NCBI RefSeq assembly: GCF_017876655.1
Contig: NZ_JAGIOK010000001.1
Span: 1,054,001 to 1,118,000, forward strand
Source: Microbacterium imperiale
GTDB lineage: Bacteria > Actinomycetota > Actinomycetes > Actinomycetales > Microbacteriaceae
Direction: 5' to 3'
DNA length: 64,000 nt
A model generated the notes under the pieces. That model was not told the origin of the DNA. It searched no databases and saw only the letters and a program-made list of their open reading frames with translations. Positions within the stretch are counted from its first letter, which is position 1; the number at the start of each line of letters is the position of its first letter. The position numbers and the translations under genes were made by a program. This document shows, piece by piece, positions 22,495 through 30,055 of this stretch.

Positions 22495-25331
22495 CGCTCT
22501 CTCCTCCGCAGTTCCCGCAGGCCGACCACGCGAGGCACGGCGCGGGAGGCGGAGCGGCTCCCCCGCGTCGGCAGCGCGAGCAGCAGGGCGATCGCGAAGA
22601 CCGTGGCGATGCCGGTCCACGCCGCGTTCGTCGCGGCCCGCGCCGAGGCCGGGGCGTCGGAACGCGGCGGGACGTCACCCGACAGACGCCAGAGCTCGCC
22701 GCGATCGGTCGCGCCGACGGCATCCAGTCCGTCACGACTGTTCAGCGCGGTGGCCGCGGCCAGGCGGGTCGTGCGCGCCTCGGGCGCCTCGCCCTCGACC
22801 TCCGGCGCCACGAGGATGAAGGCCACCCCGTGCTCGCGGAGCTCGCCGACCACGTCGTTCGCGGTGTCGGTGACCAGATCGGCGGCGATCTGCGCGGCGG
22901 CCTCGTCACCCTCGGTCAGCCGGGTGCGCGCGGTCACGAGCGTCGACTGCCCGCCGAGCGTCGCGCTGCCGCCCCAGACGACGTCGACGGCCACACCGCC
23001 GCTCGTCGGCGTCAGGATGATCGTGCCCAGGCCCGGCCGCCCGGCGCCCTCGGCGGCGACGAACGCGGGCAGGGTGGTCGCCTCGCCGCGGCCGACGATC
23101 GCGATGTCTCGCGCCTGCCCGAGCAGCGTCGGCACCGCCGCGACCACGAGGCCCGCGACGGCGATGCTCGCCGCGACCGTCCGAACCGCGCGCAGCGGAA
23201 CCACGCTGTCGAGCGAGAGCAGCGCGCCGCCGGCGAATCCCACCCAAGCGAGACTGACGGCCGTTCCGGGCCACAGGGAGATCGGCGTCGTCGTATCGAT
23301 CGAGACCGACACACCGGTCGTCACGACCGCGGTGACGACGCCGAGACCGGCGATCGCGAGGAGCACGATGCCGACGAAGCGGCGGGACGAGGCGCCCGCG
23401 GCGAGCGCGAGCACGACGACCGGAGCGGTGAAGAGCAGCAGCCACCAGAGCGGGCCGGCCGCGCCGGTGAACGCGGACCACCCGGCGTCGGCGGGGAACC
23501 CGGTGGCCAGCAGCACCCGCCCCAGGACGCCGTCCGCGACCCGCGGGCCGGTCCACGGCACACCGGGATCGGCCAGCAGCGACCACGGGTCGCGAGCGAG
23601 CAGCCGCGTGATGACGAGGGGTGCCGAGAGCGCGAGCGAGGGCACGAGGATCCACAGCCATCGGAACCCGGCGCGGCGTCCGCGCAACGCCATCGCCAGC
23701 ACCACCGCGCAGATCCAGATGACGACGACGGGCGCAGCCAGCACGGGCGAGCACGCCAGCACGACGGCGAGGAGGATGGATGCCGTTCCCGCGTTGCCCC
23801 ACGAGCGGTGCGCCGCCGCGGCGGTGAACGCGAGCCAGGGCAGCACCAGATGGACGATGACGGCGGCCGGCCGCCCATCGCCGAGCGCGACCAGGAATGC
23901 CGGCGCGAGCGCCCAGAGCACGGCGCCGACGATGCGCAGCGTCGGACGCTCGGTCAGGCGGGTGGCGGCGAACCACCCGCCGAGGACGGCGAGGGGCAAC
24001 GCCAGCAGCCACAGCACGACGAGCGCCCGCGACGGCTCCGCCGGCGAGAGGGTGCCGAGAACGGCGACGACCGCGCTGAAGGGGTCGGCCGGTCCGATGG
24101 TGTCCCACCCGAGCGGGCGCTGGACGCCCGTCGCCTCGTCCCACAGTCGCGCGACCGTGGGGGCCAGCGGCGCGAGGGCGCCGCCGCCGATCGAGGGCCA
24201 GCTGAGCGCCGCCGGCATGGCCGCGACCGAGACGACCAGCGCCGCCAGGACCGCCCACGCTCCGCCGCCGGAGAAGAACCCGAGGTCGGTGCGCCGCGGC
24301 CCGGTGCCGGCGGGCTCGTCCTCGATGAGGCGCTGCCGCATGACGCGCGTGTTGACACGCAGCGGCGCGAGCTGAGCCCACGAGGCTCGTCGGTGCCGGG
24401 CGATGCGCGAGCGAGCGCGGACCACCGACACGAGGCTCACGAGCGCGGTGAACGCCGCCGACCATTCCGGGCCGATGCGCGCGGGACGCTTGCCCACGAG
24501 GTGGAGGATCGAGCGCCAGAGCGCGAGCGGCAGCAGCGAGAGCCAGTGCAGCGGCACGAGCGGGGGCGCGGCATAGACCAGCCGGCGATGCAGCTGGGCG
24601 ACGCGGGCCGCGTGGGCCGCGCGGGCCCGGGCACGCGTCGAGTGCGGCGCGGGCGGGCCGGCGACACCGTCGTGCGCAACGGCGATGCGCGCACCGGGGG
24701 CGAGGACGACCCGGCCGCCCGCGAGGCGCACGCGAACGCCGAGGTCGAGTCCTTCGTCGGCGCCGCCGAGCGCCTCGTCGACGCCCTCCAGTTCGCGCCA
24801 CGCCGCCGTATGCACGAGCAGGCCGCGCACGTCACCGCCGAGCACGTCGTCGGCGGCGTCGTGCTGGCCCTGGTCGTGCTCGCCGTCGGCGAGGCCCACG
24901 GCGGCCCCGAGGCGCGTGAGCGAGCGGCCGAGCGAGACGATGCGGCTGCGATCGTCCCATTCGACGAGCTTGGGCACGGCGACGGCGACCGACGGCGCCG
25001 TCTCGAGCGCGGCGACGAGGCGTTCGAGGGCGGGGGTCTCCGGTGCGACATCCTGCGCGAGAAGCCACACGGCGTCACCATCGATGCGGCGCGAGGCCAG
25101 CCGCAGCGCCGCCGCGAACCCCGTGCGCGCCGGAGCGGCGATGACCGCTTCCGCGCCCGATTCCTCGGCGAGCGTGCGCAGCCGGTCGTCAGCGCCGCAC
25201 AGCACGATCGTCAGCGCATCGACGGCGCGCGTCTGCTCGCGCAGCGCGGCGAGCGTGCGCGAGAGATGGTAGGCCGCGGGCGCGCGTCCATCGGGACGCA
25301 CGACAAGAAGCGCGTGTACTCGGGCGGGCAT
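22491..25331 (-). CDS. Large GT2 glycosyltransferase / polytopic membrane protein
   Basis: The 946-residue protein has an N-terminal GT-A-like family 2 domain (about 1-260), in which LLAQDVAPE replaces the usual DDD-type motif and GLDLGVRVRLAGGRVVLAP lies near residue 195. About twelve membrane helices follow, with extracytoplasmic loops and a C-terminal helix (WTGIATVFAIALLLALP). Such proteins sit between whiB2 and DUF5719 genes in many actinobacteria and are thought to act in cell-wall glycan synthesis. The donor site looks degenerate, so the N-terminal domain may be regulatory. ATG at 25331; TAGGCT lies ten bases upstream. Confidence 0.88.
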   Translation of the reverse strand: MPARVHALLVVRPDGRAPAAYHLSRTLAALREQTRAVDALTIVLCGADDRLRTLAEESGAEAVIAAPARTGFAAALRLASRRIDGDAVWLLAQDVAPETPALERLVAALETAPSVAVAVPKLVEWDDRSRIVSLGRSLTRLGAAVGLADGEHDQGQHDAADDVLGGDVRGLLVHTAAWRELEGVDEALGGADEGLDLGVRVRLAGGRVVLAPGARIAVAHDGVAGPPAPHSTRARARAAHAARVAQLHRRLVYAAPPLVPLHWLSLLPLALWRSILHLVGKRPARIGPEWSAAFTALVSLVSVVRARSRIARHRRASWAQLAPLRVNTRVMRQRLIEDEPAGTGPRRTDLGFFSGGGAWAVLAALVVSVAAMPAALSWPSIGGGALAPLAPTVARLWDEATGVQRPLGWDTIGPADPFSAVVAVLGTLSPAEPSRALVVLWLLALPLAVLGGWFAATRLTERPTLRIVGAVLWALAPAFLVALGDGRPAAVIVHLVLPWLAFTAAAAHRSWGNAGTASILLAVVLACSPVLAAPVVVIWICAVVLAMALRGRRAGFRWLWILVPSLALSAPLVITRLLARDPWSLLADPGVPWTGPRVADGVLGRVLLATGFPADAGWSAFTGAAGPLWWLLLFTAPVVVLALAAGASSRRFVGIVLLAIAGLGVVTAVVTTGVSVSIDTTTPISLWPGTAVSLAWVGFAGGALLSLDSVVPLRAVRTVAASIAVAGLVVAAVPTLLGQARDIAIVGRGEATTLPAFVAAEGAGRPGLGTIILTPTSGGVAVDVVWGGSATLGGQSTLVTARTRLTEGDEAAAQIAADLVTDTANDVVGELREHGVAFILVAPEVEGEAPEARTTRLAAATALNSRDGLDAVGATDRGELWRLSGDVPPRSDAPASARAATNAAWTGIATVFAIALLLALPTRGSRSASRAVPRVVGLRELRRRER

Positions 25332-25341
25332 GACGGGCCCC

Positions 25342-25347
25342 AGCCTA
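25342..25347 (-). promoter_or_regulatory. -10 candidate TAGGCT for the GT2/DUF5719 operon
   Basis: TAGGCT on the minus strand ends ten bases before the ATG at 25331. With the usual spacing, transcription would begin within a few bases of the start codon. No ribosome site is visible in the short gap. Confidence 0.4.
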
Positions 25348-25421
25348 AGCTGACCATCTGTGGGTCGCGGACACCGGGCACGCGGTTCGCCGAGAAAGAC
25401 CGCCGGCGGAGGCCCTTGCCG

Positions 25422-25742
25422 TCAGCCCGCGCGGCGCTTGAGCTTGCGACGCTCGCGCTCGCTCAGGCCACCCCAGATGCCGAAGCGCTCGTCGTTCTGC
25501 AGCGCGTACTCGAGGCACTCGCCCCGGACGTCGCACGAGGTGCAGATCCGCTTGGCGTCGCGGGTGGAACCGCCCTTCTCGGGGAAGAACGCCTCGGGGT
25601 CGGTCTGCGCGCACAGCGCGTCGCTCTGCCACGCGAGCGCGTTGTCGTCGTCGGCCGCGTCGACACGACGCACCCCGGGAACACCCAGATTGACCGGATC
25701 GACGAACCAGTTGTCGGGAACGCCCGAACGGTATGCCGTCAT
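25422..25742 (-). CDS. whiB2: WhiB family iron-sulfur regulator, WhiB2/WhmD type
   Basis: This 106-residue regulator has four cysteines in the WhiB pattern (ALCAQTDPEAFFPEKGG, then CTSCDVRGEC) that ligate a [4Fe-4S] cluster, the turn GIWGGL and the basic C-terminus RERRKLKRR for DNA binding. The FFPEKGGSTRDAKRIC segment is that of WhiB2/WhmD, linked to septation and division in mycobacteria and Streptomyces. The ATG at 25742 is supported by GAGGAGG nine bases upstream; the longer open frame lacks a site. It lies between the GT2-DUF5719 pair and manA, near DUF3499 and the metallopeptidase homologue, as in other actinobacteria. Confidence 0.94.
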   Translation of the reverse strand: MTAYRSGVPDNWFVDPVNLGVPGVRRVDAADDDNALAWQSDALCAQTDPEAFFPEKGGSTRDAKRICTSCDVRGECLEYALQNDERFGIWGGLSERERRKLKRRAG

Positions 25743-25792
25743 ATCGTGTTCCCTCCTCGCCGGCCGGCACGCGGTCCGCGTGTCTCGCATTA

Positions 25793-25821
25793 ATTACACC
25801 CGTGTGATTCGCTCCGGTCAA
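25793..25821 (-). promoter_or_regulatory. Sigma70-type promoter of whiB2 with overlapping palindrome
   Basis: On the minus strand, -35 TTGACC (25816-25821) and -10 TGTAAT (25793-25798) are 17 bases apart. This is the best classical promoter in the window. The leader is about 45 bases and contains GAGGAGG. An inverted repeat ACAC-CC-GTGT (25796-25805) overlaps the -10 and could be an operator. Confidence 0.65.
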
Positions 25822-25832
25822 GTCGCGGATCG

Positions 25833-25854
25833 TAAACCCTCAAGCGGGTGTTTA
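25833..25854. promoter_or_regulatory. Imperfect inverted repeat upstream of whiB2
   Basis: TAAACCC and GGGTGTTTA form arms with one bulged base. The right arm repeats, in reverse, the ACACCCG found in the promoter palindrome, so the two may be paired binding sites for one regulator. It lies just upstream of the -35 and before the end of manA. Confidence 0.4.
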
Positions 25855-25888
25855 ACCTTTGCGAGCCCTCGTCGGCGTGTCGCGGATA

Positions 25889-27064
25889 TCAGGGACGCCC
25901 CGGCTGAGCGACGAACGCCTCGCCCGCTCCCCCGATCGCGACCGACGCGCCGATGACCACCGCCGCCGTGCCGGGCACCAGCTCGACACGGTCATCCCCC
26001 GCCTCAATGACCACGTCACCCGATGTCGCGAGCACGATCGCGGTTCCGGTCAGGGGGATCTCGGCGACGGCCTCGAAGGTCGCCTCGACGCGCACGAGCT
26101 GGAAGTCCGGCACCCCGGCGTCATAGGAGAAGACGCCCGGAGCGATCTCGTCCGGCTCGACGATCGGCGCCGCGCCCGTGCTCGTGTCGACGACGCGCAT
26201 CAGCTCGGGGACGTCGATGTGCTTCGGCGTGAGACCGCCGCGCAGGACGTTGTCGCTCGCCGCCATGAGCTCGACCCCGAGCCCGTCCTGGTACGCGTGC
26301 AGCACGCCCGCGGGCGCGAAGAGAGCCTCGCCCCGCGCCAGTTCCACCAGGTTCATGAGCGTCGCCACGACCAGGCCGGCGTCGGCCGGGAACTGGTCGG
26401 CGATCCGGCGCAGCACGTCGCGCTCGGCGGCGAACTCGGATGCCTCGTGGTCGACGTCCGGGCCGGACGCAGCGAGCGCCGCCGCCAGGTCGTCCACCAC
26501 CTCGGTCGCCTCGCCCGAGAGCACCCACCCCATGACGCGGTGGAGCACCGCGGCGTCATCCTCGCCGTCGACCGGCTCCAGCGCGGCGACGAGCGCTCGC
26601 ACCCCGGGTCGTTCCGGCAGCGAGGCGAGCAGGCGACGGGTCGCGGCGAGAGGTCGCAGCCCCACCAGGGCGCGGAAGCGCTCCGAGAGGGCGACGATGA
26701 TCTCGGGCTTGTGGTTCTCGTCCTTGTAGAGACGCTCGACGGCATCCCGGGGAACACCCGCCCGCTCCTCCCGAGCGAATCCCTCGGCCGCCTGATCACG
26801 CGAGGGATGCGCCTGGATCGACAGCGACATCCCCGCCGCGAGCAGCTTGAGCAGGTACGGGAGCGGTGGGACGCCGACCTCGGCGAGCGCTCGGTCGAGC
26901 GGCCGCCCGGTGCCGTCGTCGACGCGCGACGGGCTGCCCGGGTGGTCGCCGAACCAGATCTCGGCCTCGGGCGTCCCCGAGGGCTCGCGCCCCTGCAGCT
27001 CGGCGATGAGCGTTTCGGAACCCCAGGCGTAGTCCCGGGCGGAGTTCGAGATCGGAATCAGCAC
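25889..27064 (-). CDS. manA: Mannose-6-phosphate isomerase, class I
   Basis: ManA interconverts fructose 6-phosphate and mannose 6-phosphate, feeding GDP-mannose and mannosylated envelope glycans. The 391 residues include the N-terminal YAWGSETLIAEL, the zinc-site segment LSIQAHPSRDQAAEGFAREE, ENHKPEIIVAL and the C-terminal cupin with LRGGLTPKHIDVPELM. The GTG start at 27064 gives VLIPISNSARDYAWGS. TAGGCT sits six bases before it, indicating a leaderless mRNA. It is cytoplasmic. It lies upstream of whiB2 in the same orientation and borders the glycan locus. Confidence 0.95.
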   Translation of the reverse strand: MLIPISNSARDYAWGSETLIAELQGREPSGTPEAEIWFGDHPGSPSRVDDGTGRPLDRALAEVGVPPLPYLLKLLAAGMSLSIQAHPSRDQAAEGFAREERAGVPRDAVERLYKDENHKPEIIVALSERFRALVGLRPLAATRRLLASLPERPGVRALVAALEPVDGEDDAAVLHRVMGWVLSGEATEVVDDLAAALAASGPDVDHEASEFAAERDVLRRIADQFPADAGLVVATLMNLVELARGEALFAPAGVLHAYQDGLGVELMAASDNVLRGGLTPKHIDVPELMRVVDTSTGAAPIVEPDEIAPGVFSYDAGVPDFQLVRVEATFEAVAEIPLTGTAIVLATSGDVVIEAGDDRVELVPGTAAVVIGASVAIGGAGEAFVAQPGRP

Positions 27065-27070
27065 GCCACC

Positions 27071-27076
27071 AGCCTA
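27071..27076 (-). promoter_or_regulatory. -10 element TAGGCT of manA, leaderless layout
   Basis: TAGGCT on the minus strand ends six bases before the manA GTG, with no ribosome site between. Confidence 0.55.
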
Positions 27077-27131
27077 GGACGCGGGCCGGGCGGGCGCGGG
27101 CCCGCGCCCGGGATAGGCCGGCCACGCGCGA

Positions 27132-27137
27132 TACCCT
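27132..27137 (+). promoter_or_regulatory. -10 element TACCCT of first ligase-like gene
   Basis: TACCCT ends nine bases before the ATG at 27147. The paralogue at 28607 has the same hexamer at exactly the same spacing, which strengthens both calls. Confidence 0.5.
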
Positions 27138-27146
27138 GTGTGCACC

Positions 27147-28556
27147 ATGGCCGTCCACTCCCGTCACCCCGTCTCGGCGCCGCCCACGGCCCCCGTGCGG
27201 GAGTCCACCGGCCACCTGCTGCTGCGGGCCTGGTGCGTCTTCGTCGTCGCCGCGTCCATCGCCGGCACGAGCTGGCTGATGGCCGTCGGCCCCGTCGGCT
27301 CGGCGGTCGTCGTGGTCGGCACCGGCGTCGTCTCGACGATCCTGTGGGTCGTCCTGCGACCGCGCGTGCAATGGCGACGCCTTCCCTGGTTCGCCCTCGC
27401 CTACGTCGCGTGGGCGGTCGCGTCGATGCTCTGGTCGCAGTGGCTGGGCGCGACGGAGCTGACGCTCCTGCTGCTGGTGTCCACGACGCTGCAGGCGATG
27501 TTCGTCGGCGCCGTGCTCACCTGGCGCGAGATCCTCCGGGTCCTGGCCGCGGCGTTGAAGTGGATGCTGGGCCTGTCGATCCTGTTCGAGCTCTACGTGT
27601 CGCTGATCTGGCGGGGCGACATGCTGCCCGGCTTCGTCCGTCCCGACGAGTCCTACGACGGACACCCCATCACGCTGTGGTCGCGCGACAACCTCTTCAC
27701 CGGCGGTCGGCTGCAGGGGATCTTCGGCAACGCGAATCCGCTCGCGTACGTCGCGCTCCTCGCCCTCATCGTGTTCCTCGTGCGCCTCGCATCGGGAGCG
27801 CCGCGGAAGTTCCTGCTCACGCTGTGGACCGCGCTGGCGCTGTTCCTGTTCTGGCGTGCGGCGTCCGCGACCGCTCTGGTCTGCGCCGTCGCCGTCGCCG
27901 TCGTGCTCGCCACGATCCTGCTCATGCGCACGGCGCGCCGACCGGGAGAGCGCACGCGGTTCTACGTCATGTACGTCGCGGTTGCCGGTTTCGGCGGCGC
28001 GGTGCTGTGGCTCGCGCGCGACACCGTCTTCGAGCTGCTCGGGCGCACCCCCGACCTGACCGGCCGGCAGCGGATCTGGGATGCCGTCGGCGAGCGCATC
28101 GCCGAGCGACCGGTGATCGGCTGGGGCTACTCCACACCCTGGGTACCCTCCGATCCGGCCTTCGACGGCTGGATCGTCGACCACGGCGTCAGCGTCATGC
28201 AGGCCCACAACATGTGGCTGGACGTCGCGCTGCAGCTCGGGTTCGTCGGGGTCGCCCTCATCGCCCTCGCCCTGCTGGCCTTCATCTGGCGATCCTGGTT
28301 CTTCGCGGTCGACCGGCCGCGGTGGGATCTCGTCGCCGACCGCCCGTACTCCGCGCTGACCCTCGTGCCCTCGCTGGTCGCGACGGTGCTGCTCGTGCAG
28401 GGGATCGCCGAGTCCGCGCCGCTGCTGAACTGGGGCTGGTTCCTGATCGTCCTGTTCGCGTTCAAGATCAAGCAGGCCCCGCTCGTCGGGCGCGGCCCCG
28501 CCGAGCAGCGGCTCGACATGGAGCAGGGCGACGGCTTCCCCGAGCGGTCCTCCTGA
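27147..28556 (+). CDS. O-antigen ligase/polymerase-like membrane protein (paralogue 1)
   Basis: The 469-residue polytopic protein has about ten to twelve membrane helices. A long extracytoplasmic loop contains the conserved LQGIFGNANPLAYVAL and the segment RPVIGWGYSTPWVPSDPAFDG, typical of the Wzy_C/O-antigen ligase family. Members polymerise or transfer lipid-linked glycans at the outer face of the membrane. The next gene is a close paralogue, colinear along its whole length. ATG at 27147 is chosen over GTG at 27138, which would touch the -10. It opens the glycan locus, divergent from manA. Confidence 0.88.
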   Translation: MAVHSRHPVSAPPTAPVRESTGHLLLRAWCVFVVAASIAGTSWLMAVGPVGSAVVVVGTGVVSTILWVVLRPRVQWRRLPWFALAYVAWAVASMLWSQWLGATELTLLLLVSTTLQAMFVGAVLTWREILRVLAAALKWMLGLSILFELYVSLIWRGDMLPGFVRPDESYDGHPITLWSRDNLFTGGRLQGIFGNANPLAYVALLALIVFLVRLASGAPRKFLLTLWTALALFLFWRAASATALVCAVAVAVVLATILLMRTARRPGERTRFYVMYVAVAGFGGAVLWLARDTVFELLGRTPDLTGRQRIWDAVGERIAERPVIGWGYSTPWVPSDPAFDGWIVDHGVSVMQAHNMWLDVALQLGFVGVALIALALLAFIWRSWFFAVDRPRWDLVADRPYSALTLVPSLVATVLLVQGIAESAPLLNWGWFLIVLFAFKIKQAPLVGRGPAEQRLDMEQGDGFPERSS

Positions 28557-28591
28557 GCCCGCGCTCAGCGGGCTCGCGGCGGCCCGCCGGT

Positions 28592-28597
28592 TACCCT
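28592..28597 (+). promoter_or_regulatory. -10 element TACCCT of second ligase-like gene
   Basis: TACCCT ends nine bases before the ATG at 28607, copying the layout at 27132. The second gene therefore seems to have kept its own promoter after duplication. Confidence 0.5.
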
Positions 28598-28606
28598 GAG
28601 AGCATC

Positions 28607-30055
28607 ATGGCCTCTCACACGCACCCGCGGGTCGGGGCCGCTGTGCCCCCTCCCGCATCGCGTCGCCGCATCCCGGTGCGCGTCGTGCGCGCATGGTGCG
28701 CCTTCCTCATCGCTGCGTCGATGGCCGGCACGGCCTGGCTCATGGCGATCGGCGTCACGGGCTCGGCCCTGGTCGTGGCTGCGACGACTCTCGTGTCGGC
28801 GGGCATGTGGATCGTGCTGCGGCCCCGCCGCCCCTGGCGCCGGCTGCCGTGGTTCGCCCTCGCGTACGTCGGGTGGGCCGTCGCGTCGCTGCTCTGGACC
28901 GAATGGCCGGCGGCGACCCTCACGACCCTCGCCCTGTTGCTGGCGACGACGGCGCAGGCGCTCTTCGTGGCATCGGTGCTGACGGGACGCCAGATCATCG
29001 AGGCGATCGCCACCGCCGTGAAATGGATGCTGGGACTGTCGATCGGCTTCGAGCTGTGGGTGTCGCTCGTCTGGCGCGGCCCGATCCTCCCGCACTTCGT
29101 TCGACCGGGGGCCGATTTCGACGGCGACCCGATCATGTTCTGGTCGCGCGACAAACTGTTCACCGACGACCGCATCCAGGGCATCTTCGGCAACGCGAAC
29201 TCGCTCGCCTACATCGCGCTGCTGGGCATCGTGGTGTTCGGCCTGCAGCTGAACACCCGAGCCGCCCCGCGCGGCCCCCTCGTGGGCTGGACCGCGGTCG
29301 CGGTGTTCTGCTTCTGGCGCGGCTCGTCGGCGACCGCCGCGATGTGCGCCCTCGCGATCGTGATCGTCGTCATCGTCGTGCTCCTCATGCGCCGGGCGCG
29401 CACGGAGCGGACGCGCCGCGTGCTCTACGTCGTCTTCACCTTCTCAGGCGCGGCGATCATCGGGGCCCTGTGGGTGTTCCGCGAGGACCTGTTCGAGCTC
29501 CTCGGTCGCTCGTCCGATCTGAGTGGTCGGAAGGAGATCTGGGCGACCGTCGGCGCCCGGTTCGCCGAGAGCCCGCTCATCGGCTGGGGCTACTCGGTAC
29601 CGTGGGTGCCCACCGACCCGTTCTTCGACGGGTGGATCATCGATCGCGGAGTGACCGTCATGCAGGCCCACAGCACGTGGTACGACGTCGCCATGCAGCT
29701 GGGCGTCGTCGGCCTGCTCTTCTTCGCCGTCGCGCTCGGGGTGTTCACCTGGCGCGCGTGGTTCCTCGCGCTCGGCCGCGTCCCGAAGCCCGGCGACAGC
29801 CCCGAGCCCCGCTCGCGTCTGCTGCTCATTCCCGCGCTCGTCGCGACGATCCTGCTCGTCCAGAGCATCACCGAGTCCTCTCCCCTGCTCAACTGGGGCT
29901 GGTTCCTGCTCGTCATGCTGGCTTTCGCGATCAAGCAGGCCCCGGCGACGGTGCGCGGGACCCCGCCGCGACGCCGCTCCACGCTCGCGGCAGCCTGGCC
30001 GCTCGAGGGCGCCGTGTCGCTCGACTCCGTCTCGGCCGGCGAGACCCGGTCGTGA
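28607..30055 (+). CDS. O-antigen ligase/polymerase-like membrane protein (paralogue 2)
   Basis: The 482-residue protein matches its neighbour at 27147 helix for helix. Shared landmarks include WRRLPWFALAYV, IQGIFGNANSLAYIAL and PLIGWGYSVPWVPTDPFFDG. The N-terminal and C-terminal tails differ more than the core. It lies 50 bases after the first copy and overlaps the third gene by four bases (GTGA). Likely substrates are lipid-linked glycan intermediates. The pair could act on different polymers or form a complex; the sequence does not distinguish these. Confidence 0.88.
   Translation: MASHTHPRVGAAVPPPASRRRIPVRVVRAWCAFLIAASMAGTAWLMAIGVTGSALVVAATTLVSAGMWIVLRPRRPWRRLPWFALAYVGWAVASLLWTEWPAATLTTLALLLATTAQALFVASVLTGRQIIEAIATAVKWMLGLSIGFELWVSLVWRGPILPHFVRPGADFDGDPIMFWSRDKLFTDDRIQGIFGNANSLAYIALLGIVVFGLQLNTRAAPRGPLVGWTAVAVFCFWRGSSATAAMCALAIVIVVIVVLLMRRARTERTRRVLYVVFTFSGAAIIGALWVFREDLFELLGRSSDLSGRKEIWATVGARFAESPLIGWGYSVPWVPTDPFFDGWIIDRGVTVMQAHSTWYDVAMQLGVVGLLFFAVALGVFTWRAWFLALGRVPKPGDSPEPRSRLLLIPALVATILLVQSITESSPLLNWGWFLLVMLAFAIKQAPATVRGTPPRRRSTLAAAWPLEGAVSLDSVSAGETRS

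Noticed and set aside
22830..25793. A 987-codon plus-strand frame opposite the large GT2 gene
   Set aside because: Arg/Asp/Gln-rich antisense sequence; the minus strand has a clear GT2/membrane protein with helices and coupled neighbours.
25859..30055. A 1398-codon plus-strand frame ending with the second ligase-like protein
   Set aside because: Its first 900 residues are the antisense of manA and an out-of-frame reading of the first ligase-like gene. Only the part from 28607 is real.
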